Shown: in pieces, positions 36,589 through 44,503 of the stretch
Layout: each line of letters opens with the position of its first letter
Position numbering within the stretch: the stretch's first letter is position 1
Assembly (NCBI RefSeq): GCF_030817175.1
Contig: NZ_JAUSYY010000001.1
Coordinates: 1,240,001-1,304,000, forward strand
Reading direction: 5' to 3'
From: Agromyces ramosus
GTDB lineage: Bacteria > Actinomycetota > Actinomycetes > Actinomycetales > Microbacteriaceae
DNA: 64,000 nucleotides
Position numbers and translations under genes: made by a program
Notes under the pieces: model-generated
What the model saw: the letters and a program-made list of their open reading frames with translations, nothing else
Database searches by the model: none
Told to the model about the DNA's origin: nothing

Positions 36589-38088
36589 TCAGTCGGCGGG
36601 CGCGAACGCGAGCACGGGCTCGCGAGCGTCGCCGAGCTCGAGCGTGTCGCTCGGTGCATCAGCCGAGGCGGCATCCGTCGACTGCGCGGCCGGCGCGCGG
36701 CGACCCCACACTGCGAACAGCACGAGCGCGATCGTCAGGAACGCCGTGCCGCCGAGCAGCGCCGCGGCGATGCCACGCGCCTCGCCGCCGCTCACGGTCA
36801 CGGCGGCGAACACCGTCGTGAGGCCCGCGACGCCGATCGAGCCGCCGAGTTGCTGCATGCCCTGGAGGAGGCTCGAGGCCTGCCCCGTCTCGTCGGAGGG
36901 CGCCTGCGCCATCACGATCGACGTGATCGGCGCGAAGGTGAGGCCCGCGCCGAAGCCGAGCACGATCGCCGGGGCGAGGATGCCGGTGAGGAACGTGCTC
37001 GCGGTGCCGAGCTGCGCCATCCAGAGCATGCCGCCGGCGAGCAGCGTGAGTCCCGTCAGGGCGACGACCCGCTCGCCGAGGCGTGCGACGAAGCGCGGCG
37101 TGAACTGGTTCACGATGAGCATGCTGCCCACGAACGGCAGGAGCGCGAGTCCGGTGCCGAGCGGGTCGTAGCCGAGCACGTTCTGCGTGAAGAGCGTCGC
37201 GAAGTAGAAGAACCCGAACATGCCGGCGGGCACGAAGAGCATCGTCCAGAACGGCACTGCCGTGCGCGGCGCCCGGAAGTAGCGGAGCTGCACGACCGGG
37301 CTCGCGTGGCGCCGCTCGATGAGCACGAGGGCGACGAGCGAGACGGCGGCGATCGCGAACGCGGCGATCGTGTGGGGGTCGAGCCATCCGGATTCCGCGG
37401 CGACCGTGAACCCGTAGACGAGCGCGACCATCGCGAGCGTCGACGTCAGCGCGCCGCCGAAGTCGAGACGGGCGCTGCTCCGCTTCGTCTCGCGGAGGAA
37501 CGCGAACGCGCCGGCCACGATGACGAGGCCGATCGGCACGTTGACGAACATCACCCATTCCCAGCCGAGGCTCGTGGTGAGCACACCGCCGAGGATCAGT
37601 CCGATGGCACCGCCCGAGCCGGCGGCGAGCACGAAGAGCGACATCGCGCGATTGCGCTGCGGCCCGGGCACCGTGTTCGCCATGAGCAGCACGAGGGTCG
37701 ACGGGGCGGCGAGCGCGGCGCCGATGCCCTGCAGCACGCGTGCGGTGACGAGCATCTCGGGGTTCACGGCGAAGCCGCCGAGCGCGGATGCCGCGATGAA
37801 GACGACCGTGCCGATGATGAGCGCTCGCCGCGCCCCGATCATCGAGCCGATGCGGCCGCTGAGGAGGATGAGGCCGGCGAACGCGAGCGCGTAGGACGTG
37901 ACGACCCACGAGAGATTCGTGGCGGTGAAGCCGAGCTCGGCCTGGATGTGGGGGAGCGCGACGTTCACGATGCTGGCGTCGACGACGAGCATGAGCTGGG
38001 TGACGAACACGACGATGAGGCCGAGCAGGGTGCGGCCCGTGAGCCTGGTGGAGAGTGGTGCGATGTCGATGGGTGGGGCTGCGCTCAT
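36589..38088 (-). CDS. DHA2-type MFS drug exporter
   Basis: The 499-residue protein has about fourteen membrane helices and the EmrB/QacA signature: motif A-like SGRIGSMIGARRALIIG after helix 2, motif C-like GGAIGLILGGVLTTSLGWEWVMFVNVPIG, and the first-helix D in VVDASIVNVALPHIQ. It pumps drugs or other hydrophobic compounds out with protons. AGGAGC precedes ATG 38088. A TTGACA-N18-TATTGT promoter (38184 to 38155, minus strand) contains a TetR-type palindrome in its spacer, so the adjacent TetR gene should repress it. The frame upstream of 38088 runs through that promoter and is not coding. Confidence 0.93.
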   Translation of the reverse strand: MSAAPPIDIAPLSTRLTGRTLLGLIVVFVTQLMLVVDASIVNVALPHIQAELGFTATNLSWVVTSYALAFAGLILLSGRIGSMIGARRALIIGTVVFIAASALGGFAVNPEMLVTARVLQGIGAALAAPSTLVLLMANTVPGPQRNRAMSLFVLAAGSGGAIGLILGGVLTTSLGWEWVMFVNVPIGLVIVAGAFAFLRETKRSSARLDFGGALTSTLAMVALVYGFTVAAESGWLDPHTIAAFAIAAVSLVALVLIERRHASPVVQLRYFRAPRTAVPFWTMLFVPAGMFGFFYFATLFTQNVLGYDPLGTGLALLPFVGSMLIVNQFTPRFVARLGERVVALTGLTLLAGGMLWMAQLGTASTFLTGILAPAIVLGFGAGLTFAPITSIVMAQAPSDETGQASSLLQGMQQLGGSIGVAGLTTVFAAVTVSGGEARGIAAALLGGTAFLTIALVLFAVWGRRAPAAQSTDAASADAPSDTLELGDAREPVLAFAPAD

Positions 38089-38129
38089 TGAGTGGTGCTC
38101 CTGGTCTCGCTGAGATAGTGTGGATATCC

Positions 38130-38142
38130 GGAGAGAGTCTCC
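38130..38142. promoter_or_regulatory. TetR operator 1 (MFS/TetR intergenic)
   Basis: GGAGA-gag-TCTCC, 13 bp, lies 32 bp centre to centre (three helical turns) from the related operator at 38161-38175. It sits just downstream of the MFS -10 box. Confidence 0.75.
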
Positions 38143-38160
38143 CCTTGTCGAATGACAATA

Positions 38161-38175
38161 CGGAGACAGTCTCCG
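38161..38175. promoter_or_regulatory. TetR operator 2 within the MFS promoter spacer
   Basis: CGGAGAC-a-GTCTCCG is a perfect 15-bp palindrome between the minus-strand TTGACA (38179-38184) and TATTGT (38155-38160). Binding there would block the exporter promoter directly. Confidence 0.8.
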
Positions 38176-38217
38176 CTTTGTCAACACCTGGTCGAGAATC
38201 GACCCGTGGGAGGAACA

Positions 38218-38799
38218 GTGAGCGTCGAAGCCGCCGCACCGTCGCGGCCCATGCGCGCCGACGCACGGCGCAACTACGAGGCCATCGTGCGAGTCGCCGG
38301 CGAGGCGTTCGCCGAGCACGGCACGCACGCCTCACTCGATGACATCGCGTGTCGCGCGGGCGTCGGCCCCGGCACGCTCTACCGCCACTTCCCCAACCGC
38401 GACTGCCTGCTCGAGGCGGCGCTCGTCGAGAGCCGCTACAAGCTGCAGGAGCTCGGCGCCCGCCTGCTCGAGGCGGATGACGCCGGCGCAGCCCTCGACG
38501 AGTGGATGCTCGCCCTCGCCCGTCACGCGAACACCTGGGACGGCCTCGCCGACTCGATCGCGCAGTCGCTCAGCAACGAGAAGTCGCCCCTCGGAGCCTC
38601 GTGCGGCACGCTCGTCGACGCCACCGCCCGCCTGCTCGAGCAGGCGAGGCACCAGGGCGCAGTGACGGCGGATGTCACGGCGCGCGACCTCTTCGTCATG
38701 TCGGGCTCGCTCGCCTGGGCGGCCGACCGCGCCGCGCGCGGCAGCGGCGAAGACGAGCTGCCGCGGCTGCTCGCCCTGCTCATGCGCGGCATCCGCTAG
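38218..38799 (+). CDS. TetR-family repressor of the MFS exporter
   Basis: The 193-residue TetR regulator has an HTH in residues about 18-62 (ASLDDIACRAGVGPGTLYRHFPNRD), with the C-terminal domain of the TetR_C-type found beside drug exporters. GTG 38218 is selected over earlier starts because GGGAGGA stands 4-10 nt upstream, and because the longer frame from 38152 would cover the operator. It is divergent from the exporter across two GGAGAnAGTCTCC-like palindromes. It should leave DNA when the exported compound binds. Confidence 0.92.
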   Translation: MSVEAAAPSRPMRADARRNYEAIVRVAGEAFAEHGTHASLDDIACRAGVGPGTLYRHFPNRDCLLEAALVESRYKLQELGARLLEADDAGAALDEWMLALARHANTWDGLADSIAQSLSNEKSPLGASCGTLVDATARLLEQARHQGAVTADVTARDLFVMSGSLAWAADRAARGSGEDELPRLLALLMRGIR

Positions 38800-38865
38800 C
38801 GAGCCACCAGCCGTCACACCCGCGCCGGCTCAGGGTCACCTCGCCACCGGATGTACCCGGCGGAC

Positions 38866-39864
38866 CTACCGCAGCGCGGGCGCGACCTCGGCGGCGAAGA
38901 GCTCGAGCCCCGAGCGATCGTAGGCTGCCTCGGGGAAGTAGTGGATCGAGTACCCCAGCCCGAGCTCGCGGCGCTCGGCGAGCTTCGCCGCCACCTGCGA
39001 CGGGGTGCCGACGGCCGCGGTCGGCCCATGCAGATCCGCCATGTACCTCGCCATCTTCTCCGCGCCGAGGAAGGGCGCGAGTCGCGCCTCGATCGCGTCG
39101 AGGCGGCGCGCGACATCCGCGTCATCCGTGCCGATCACGGTGTTGAAGTTCGACGACCGCGTGATCGAGGAGAAGTCGCGGCCGAGTCGCTCGCAGTGGC
39201 CGCGCAGCACCTCGCTCTTGTGGGCGAACTCCTCGGTGGTGCCGGTGAAGTTCGTGTACGACGCGTACTTCGCGGCGATGTTGAGGGTGACCTTCTCGCC
39301 GCCGCCGGCGATCCAGAAGGGGATGCCGCCGGGCTGCAGCGGCTGCGGCTGCACGATCGCGCCGTCGACCTGGTAGTGCTCGCCGTCGAGCGTCGCGGCA
39401 CCCGTCGTCCACGCCTGGTGCATGATCTCGACGCCTTCACGGAGGCGGCCGAGACGCTCGGGAATCGGCGGGAACCCGTATCCGTAGGCGCGCCACTCGT
39501 GCTCGTACCAGCCACCGCCGATGCCCATCTCGACGCGCCCGCCCGAGATGACGTCGACCGTCGCGGCGACCTTCGCGAGGTAGGCGGGGTTGCGGTAGCT
39601 CATGCACGTGCACATCTGGCCGATGCGCACCCGCGAGGTCGAGGCGGCGTAGGCGGCCATGAGCGACCATGCCTCGTGGGTCGCCTCGGTCGCGCTCGGC
39701 ACCGGCGTGGTGTGGAAGTGGTCGTAGACCCAGATCGACTCGAATGGGGAATCGGGGGCGTCGGCGTGCGCGGCGAGGCCGTTCATCACCGCCCAATGCT
39801 CCGACGGGTCGATGCCGACGAGGTCGTGACGCCAGCCTTGGGGGACGAACATTCCGAATCGCAT
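38866..39864 (-). CDS. LLM-class F420-dependent oxidoreductase
   Basis: The 332-residue luciferase-like TIM barrel opens MRFGMFVPQGW. SIWVYDHFHTTP is the conserved early strand/loop, ASTSRVRIGQMCTC follows, and SGGRVEMGIGGGWYEHEWRAYG is the cofactor-binding signature typical of the F420-dependent TIGR03560-like group. It likely transfers hydride between F420H2 and an unknown small molecule. Start 39864 is fixed by TAGGCT 7 nt upstream on the minus strand (39872-39877); the frame runs open to 39999. It converges on the TetR gene. Confidence 0.9.
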   Translation of the reverse strand: MRFGMFVPQGWRHDLVGIDPSEHWAVMNGLAAHADAPDSPFESIWVYDHFHTTPVPSATEATHEAWSLMAAYAASTSRVRIGQMCTCMSYRNPAYLAKVAATVDVISGGRVEMGIGGGWYEHEWRAYGYGFPPIPERLGRLREGVEIMHQAWTTGAATLDGEHYQVDGAIVQPQPLQPGGIPFWIAGGGEKVTLNIAAKYASYTNFTGTTEEFAHKSEVLRGHCERLGRDFSSITRSSNFNTVIGTDDADVARRLDAIEARLAPFLGAEKMARYMADLHGPTAAVGTPSQVAAKLAERRELGLGYSIHYFPEAAYDRSGLELFAAEVAPALR

Positions 39865-39871
39865 GCGAGCA

Positions 39872-39877
39872 AGCCTA
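39872..39877 (-). promoter_or_regulatory. -10 box for leaderless LLM oxidoreductase transcript
   Basis: Minus-strand TAGGCT is 7 nt before ATG 39864, with no ribosome binding site. Confidence 0.55.
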
Positions 39878-39984
39878 CGTGCCGCGGCATCCGCTCGGAA
39901 AGCGCTTCCTGACGTGACACCCGAGACCTGAGCAAGGCTCGGGATCTCAGCGCCAGCCCTGAGGCCGCCGCGCCGCCTGCGGCG

Positions 39985-39990
39985 TAGCGT
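39985..39990 (+). promoter_or_regulatory. -10 box for leaderless transcript of hypothetical gene
   Basis: TAGCGT is 7 nt before ATG 39998, with no ribosome binding site. Confidence 0.5.
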
Positions 39991-39997
39991 CGGCGCC

Positions 39998-40363
39998 ATG
40001 AACGGTCAGCACTGCGTCTACACGGCCGCCTCGTTCGAGGCGACCGTCATCCAGACCATTGATACCCGCCTGATCCACGTCACCGGCGAGGGCGTCTGCC
40101 CCACACCCGGTTGGCGTCTCGAGCTCGTCGCCGCCAACCCGGGCGTCGTCCCGCACCCCGAGAGCCTGTGGCTCGAAGTGCGCGAGGTCCCGCCGGCGAA
40201 CCCGCGCGCCCGGGTGCTCTTCGAGACCTCGGTCGAGGCCATGATCGAGGACGCCCACGCCGAAGAGGTCGTCATCCGCTTCCGCTGGCGCGAGGGCTTC
40301 GTGTTGCCGCTGCGCGAGCGCGCCACATCGGTGCGCGGCATCCGGACGCTGTCGGGCCGATAG
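39998..40363 (+). CDS. Hypothetical protein
   Basis: This 121-residue soluble protein looks mostly beta. It has two cysteines (HCVYTA near the start, GVCPTPGWRLELV), then a run of short strands with EVREVPPANPRARVLFETSVEAMIEDAHAEEVVIRFRW. I do not recognise the family. It is transcribed alone, divergent from an LLM oxidoreductase 133 bp away, and ends before a strong convergent hairpin at 40377-40413. Start 39998 rests on the -10 box placement. Confidence 0.65.
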   Translation: MNGQHCVYTAASFEATVIQTIDTRLIHVTGEGVCPTPGWRLELVAANPGVVPHPESLWLEVREVPPANPRARVLFETSVEAMIEDAHAEEVVIRFRWREGFVLPLRERATSVRGIRTLSGR

Positions 40364-40376
40364 CAGGCGAACCGAT

Positions 40377-40413
40377 CGACGGATGCCCCGGCGCTGCGCC
40401 GCGGCATCCGTCG
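40377..40413. terminator. Bidirectional terminator hairpin between convergent genes
   Basis: CGACGGATGCC (40377-40387) and GGCATCCGTCG (40403-40413) form an 11-bp stem, with GGCG/CGCC pairing inside the loop. The stops lie at 40363 (+) and 40426 (-). Confidence 0.75.
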
Positions 40414-40425
40414 CGTTCCTGCCGA

Positions 40426-41610
40426 CTATCCGAGCGCGAACCGCAGTTCGGCCATGGCCGGACCCGACCACACCGTGCCGTCGAGGTCGTCGCTGCGCAC
40501 GGTCACGACCTTGCCGCCCTTCGACATGACGAGCAGCGCGAGCTGCGGCAGCAGGTCGCCGGCGTGCGTGCCGTCGCCGAGGTTCTCGCCGGTGCCGTTG
40601 CCGGTGGCGAACTCGATGGCGCCGGACTCGTGGTCGAGCGTGCCGTTCACCGACGTGGTGAAGTCGAACCAGAGGGTCTCGACGGCACCGTCGGCGGCGA
40701 GCCGACCGATCGCGGCGAGATCACGTTCGACGCGCCCCGCGCTGCCCTCGCTCAGTCCGTGCAGGGCCGACTCGGCCTCGCTGATGTTGAGCCTCGAGAG
40801 CTGCGCACGCAGGGTCTCGTCGATCTCGGCGGCGCCGAGGCGGTCGGGGGCTCCGGGCACCGGCGCGATGCGTCGGTGGTTGCGCGCGCGCTCGAGGAAC
40901 TGGCTGAGCGTCGGCTCGGCCGCGAACACGAAGAGCGGCACGCGCTCGTCGGGGTCGTGCACCTGCAGCACCTGCCGCACGGCGTCGGCGACGCGCTTCG
41001 CGTAGATGTCGATCGCGCCGGAGCGGCGGTCGTCTTCGCTCATGCCACGGTCGCCGTGACCGCCGACGCGCCGGTTGCCGACGTCGCCCGGTTCGCGGTT
41101 GGAAGCCTCGTCGGCGTTCTTCGGCAGCGACGGGTCGACTTCCATCTGGGTGGCACGGTCGGTCGGCGTGGCGTGCCAGAGCGACCACTCGTTGGCGGAG
41201 ATGGCGACCGCGTAGGCCTCCTGGTCTTGGCTCGGCGCCCGCAGGAGCTGACCGAGCGTGAAGTGCGACCCGACGTGCAGCGCGTCGTCGAGCTGGTTCG
41301 GCAGCACGAAGACCTCGCTGAATCCCGGTGAGACGAAGATCGCCATCGACCGGGCGAGCGAACCCCACAACTGCTGGTCGCCGAGGATCCGCGCGCGTTC
41401 GGCGCGGACGGCCGCGAGGTCGGTGCCCGAGGCATCCGATGCCTTCAATTGCTCGATCGCCTCATCGAAGGAGCTCTTCACGGCGACCTCGGCGCGTTCG
41501 CGCTCGCTCACCACCGGCGACGTCGACGCGTAGATGGTGATCGCCGGATAGCGTGGACCCGCGAGCGCCGCGAAATCGGACGTGGTGGGCAATTCGTAGT
41601 GAACTGTCAT
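40426..41610 (-). CDS. BaeRF-type (bacterial release-factor-like) protein
   Basis: The 394-residue protein resembles the bacterial archaeo-eukaryotic release-factor-like family 11: an N-terminal RNase-E/eRF1-like domain (PAITIYASTSPVV... VKSSFDEAIEQL), an SQDQEAYAVAISANEWSLWHAT strand pair, then a Rossmann-like eRF1 domain 2 (RVPLFVFAAEPTLSQFLERA) and a C-terminal L7Ae-like segment (VETLWFDFTTSVNG; DLLPQLALLVMSKGGKVVTVR). A Gly/Asn/Asp-rich loop splits the middle. Such proteins are predicted to act on ribosomes under stress; none is well studied. GGAGG precedes ATG 41610. It stands alone. Confidence 0.72.
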   Translation of the reverse strand: MTVHYELPTTSDFAALAGPRYPAITIYASTSPVVSERERAEVAVKSSFDEAIEQLKASDASGTDLAAVRAERARILGDQQLWGSLARSMAIFVSPGFSEVFVLPNQLDDALHVGSHFTLGQLLRAPSQDQEAYAVAISANEWSLWHATPTDRATQMEVDPSLPKNADEASNREPGDVGNRRVGGHGDRGMSEDDRRSGAIDIYAKRVADAVRQVLQVHDPDERVPLFVFAAEPTLSQFLERARNHRRIAPVPGAPDRLGAAEIDETLRAQLSRLNISEAESALHGLSEGSAGRVERDLAAIGRLAADGAVETLWFDFTTSVNGTLDHESGAIEFATGNGTGENLGDGTHAGDLLPQLALLVMSKGGKVVTVRSDDLDGTVWSGPAMAELRFALG

Positions 41611-41688
41611 ACGTTCCTCCCCCGGAGTCGGGCGACAGCCGTGCCGCTCGAACCCAGCCTATGAAGGCATGGGCTCGAGCGACACCCC

Positions 41689-43218
41689 TCAGCGGCGCAC
41701 CGGATGGTTCGAGCGGATGACGCCCGTGGGGTCGACGGCGTCCTTCACCGCACGAAGCCGCGGAAGTCGGTCGCCGAAGAGGCGTTCGGCGGGGCGTTCG
41801 TGCTCAGCGAAATTGAGGTAGTCGACCTCGGCGCGCCACGGTTCGATGCGAGACAGCAGCCGGCCGAGGGATGCCGCGAGCGCGTCCTCCCCGCCCGGCA
41901 TCGGGATGCCCACCCCGAAGACGAGGTAGCCGGCGTCGAATCCGGCGACCACGCCCGGCTCGGGGGCGCCGCGATCCGGGGCCGAGGCGTGGGCCGCGTG
42001 CGGGGTGACGCCGCCGCCGAGGTGACGGATCTCGGCGGAGAGCAGCGTGGTCGGGGCATCCGGCCCCACCGCGGCGATGAAGGCGCGAACCGCGGCGGGG
42101 GACAGGTCGGTGAGGAGCATGCCGTCGCCGTTGCCGGGCACGGGGGCGGGCGGGTCCATGTGCAGCTGCAGGAGCTCGGCGGTGGGCTGCGGATGCACCG
42201 AGTCCATGTCTGGCGCGAGGGCGCGAAGCGGCGCGAGCAACTCGTCGGCGCGCGCGGGCTCCTCCTGGATCGCCGCCTCGACGACGACGAACGACTTTCC
42301 CGAGAGGAACGGGGGAAGCTCGGGCATCGGCGGGAAGCGCAGGACGCGACCGACCGAGGTGACGCTGTCGGGCACGCCGGCGGTCCAGGCGGCCCAGGCC
42401 TGGAGCACCTCCTCGGCGCGCTCGATCGGCCAGAACAGGGTGCCCGCGACGATCTCGGCGATGGGGAACACGCGGAACTCGAGCGCCGTCACGACGCCGA
42501 AGTCTCCGCCGCCGCCGCGGAGGGCCCAGAACAGCTCGGGGTCGTGCGCCGCGTCGACGCGGCGACGCACGCCATCGGCGGTGACGAGCTCGATCGCGAG
42601 CACCTGGTTCGCGGCGAGGCCGTGCGAGCGGGCGAGCCAGCTCAGGCCGCCCCCGAGCGTGTAGCCGACGACGCCCACGTCGTGCGACGAGCCGGCGAGC
42701 GCCGTGAGCCCATGCGGCGCGACGGCCGCGACGACGTCCCCCCAGAGCGCGCCCGGCTCGATGCGGGCGACACGCGCGCCGGGGTCGACCTCGACACCAC
42801 GCAGCTCGGAGGTGCGCAGGAGGATCGCGTCCGCGAGCCCATTGCGGGCAGCGAGCGGGCCGGCGTTGTGCCCCGTCGCCTGCGGGGCCACCGCGAGGCC
42901 GAGGCCCTTCGCGGTGCGCACGGTGTGCGCGATGTCGGCGACGCTCTTCGCGACGACGACCGCGACCGGCCGCTGGTCGACGGCGAGGTTCCACGCGGAG
43001 CGCGCCTCGTCCCAGGCGGGGTCGCCGGGGATCACGACACTGCCGGCCAGGCGCGCGCCGAGGAGCTCGAGGGCATCGCGGAGCGCGAGCGCCGCGTCGG
43101 CGTCCGCGTGGGGCGGACGGGCCTCCGTGATGTCGGTGACGGGGGCGAGTTGCGCAGAGGGGTGGTCGGCGCGGGACGCAGCGCTCGATCGCGCGCTGAG
43201 GGGCACAGGGGTGTTCAC
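41689..43218 (-). CDS. FAD-binding oxidoreductase (PCMH/BBE family)
   Basis: The 509-residue flavoprotein has an N-terminal PCMH FAD domain (about residues 85-250), with ATGHNAGPLA as the region where a His may bind FAD covalently and SSHDVGVVGYTLGGGLSWLARSHGLAANQV as the flavin phosphate loop. A substrate domain and a C-terminal berberine-bridge-like end (DPTGVIRSNHPV) follow. It resembles 6-hydroxynicotine or oligosaccharide oxidases. The His-Asn context lacks the partner Cys of bicovalent enzymes as far as can be seen. The cytoplasmic substrate is unknown. GTG 43218 follows AAAGGAAG. It is divergent from an LLM oxidoreductase; the 231-bp gap holds GGCGTGCGGGC twice but no clear operator. 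Confidence 0.9.
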   Translation of the reverse strand: MNTPVPLSARSSAASRADHPSAQLAPVTDITEARPPHADADAALALRDALELLGARLAGSVVIPGDPAWDEARSAWNLAVDQRPVAVVVAKSVADIAHTVRTAKGLGLAVAPQATGHNAGPLAARNGLADAILLRTSELRGVEVDPGARVARIEPGALWGDVVAAVAPHGLTALAGSSHDVGVVGYTLGGGLSWLARSHGLAANQVLAIELVTADGVRRRVDAAHDPELFWALRGGGGDFGVVTALEFRVFPIAEIVAGTLFWPIERAEEVLQAWAAWTAGVPDSVTSVGRVLRFPPMPELPPFLSGKSFVVVEAAIQEEPARADELLAPLRALAPDMDSVHPQPTAELLQLHMDPPAPVPGNGDGMLLTDLSPAAVRAFIAAVGPDAPTTLLSAEIRHLGGGVTPHAAHASAPDRGAPEPGVVAGFDAGYLVFGVGIPMPGGEDALAASLGRLLSRIEPWRAEVDYLNFAEHERPAERLFGDRLPRLRAVKDAVDPTGVIRSNHPVRR

Positions 43219-43449
43219 GAGTCTTCCTTTCGGGTATCGCGCCGCGGGCCCAGTCGCTCCCGGAGGAGTCGGACGGCCGCGGGATCTTCCCAGCGGCACG
43301 CGCGTCGCATCACACATCCAATGCCCGGGGGATCCTCGCCGCGTCAGGGGTGCCCCTCCACCCGTCTCAGGGTTCTCCCGCTGCCTGCGGCGGCGTGCGG
43401 GCGGCGTGCGGGCGGAATACCGTGCGGGACGTCGGGGTTGCGATGAGGG

Positions 43450-44502
43450 ATGACTGCCTCCCTCCGACTCTCCGTGCTCGACCTCGTTCCCGTTCGCAGC
43501 GGCCAGTCGAGTGCCGGTGCCGTCGCGGCATCCGTGCGCCTCGCGCAGCTCGCCGACCGGCTCGGCTTCACCCGCTACTGGTTCGCCGAGCACCACAACA
43601 TGCCGTCGGTGGCATCGACGACGCCGCCCGTGCTCGTCGCGTCGATCGCGGCGCGCACCGAGCGAATCCGCGTCGGCTCGGGCGGCGTGATGCTGCCGAA
43701 CCACGCGCCGCTCGTCGTGGCCGAGCAGTTCGCGGCGCTCGAGGCGCTCGCGCCCGGCCGCATCGACCTCGGCATCGGCCGCGCACCGGGCAGCGACCCC
43801 GTCATCACGCAGCTGCTGCGCATCTCGGGCCCCACCGCCGACGTCGACCGGTTCCCCGAGCACGTCGCCGACATCCTCTCACTCCTCTCGCCCGACGGAG
43901 CGTCGCTGCGCCTTACGAGCGGCCGGGAGTACGCGATCACGGCGACGCCGGCGGCGACGGATGTCCCCACGCTCTGGCTGCTCGGATCGAGCGACTACTC
44001 GGCGAAGCTCGCCGCGTCGCTCGGCCTCCCGTACGTGTTCGCGAACCACTTCTCGGGCGAGGGCCTCGAGCGTGCCCTCGAGCTGTACCGCACCGAGTAC
44101 CAGCCGAGCGAGGCGCATCCGGTGCCCGAGACGTTCCTCACCGTCAACGCGTCGGTGGCGCCCACCCTCGAAGAGGCCAGGGCGCGTGCGCTGCCCCAGC
44201 TGCACTCGATGGCCCGCCTGCGCACGAACCGCCCGATGCGCGCGCTCGAGACCGTCGAGGAGGCCGCCGCGGCGCCACTCGACTCGATCGGCGATGAGCT
44301 CATCGCCGGCATGGAGAAGCGCTGGATCATCGCGGATGCCGCGGGCGCGGCGTCCGAGCTGCGGACCCTCGCCGCCCGCCACGGCATCGACGAGGTCATG
44401 GTCTCGCCGATCGGCGGCTCGTACGACGCCGAGCCGGCCGACGCCACGCCCGGGCGCGAGCAGACGCTCGAGCTGCTCGCCGGCGAGCTGCTCGCCGGCT
44501 GA
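43450..44502 (+). CDS. LLM-class flavin-dependent monooxygenase
   Basis: The 350-residue luciferase-like protein of the group with an LRLSVLDLVPVRSGQS start has FTRYWFAEHHNMPSVASTTPPVL (conserved EHH), RTERIRVGSGGVMLPNHAPLVVAEQFAALEALAPGRIDLGIGRAPG and LWLLGSSDYSAKLAASLGLPYVFANHFS. This is the alkanal-monooxygenase-like group common in actinobacteria and probably uses FMNH2. The substrate is unknown. ATG 43450 gives the natural start; GAGGG precedes it closely, so the ribosome binding site is poor. It converges on the GH13 gene with one base between stops. Confidence 0.92.
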   Translation: MTASLRLSVLDLVPVRSGQSSAGAVAASVRLAQLADRLGFTRYWFAEHHNMPSVASTTPPVLVASIAARTERIRVGSGGVMLPNHAPLVVAEQFAALEALAPGRIDLGIGRAPGSDPVITQLLRISGPTADVDRFPEHVADILSLLSPDGASLRLTSGREYAITATPAATDVPTLWLLGSSDYSAKLAASLGLPYVFANHFSGEGLERALELYRTEYQPSEAHPVPETFLTVNASVAPTLEEARARALPQLHSMARLRTNRPMRALETVEEAAAAPLDSIGDELIAGMEKRWIIADAAGAASELRTLAARHGIDEVMVSPIGGSYDAEPADATPGREQTLELLAGELLAG

Positions 44503-44503
44503 G

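Noticed and set aside
43219..43449. GGCGTGCGGGC direct repeat as an operator between the FAD oxidase and LLM genes
   Set aside because: Only two adjacent GC-rich copies, with no palindrome and no regulator gene beside them.
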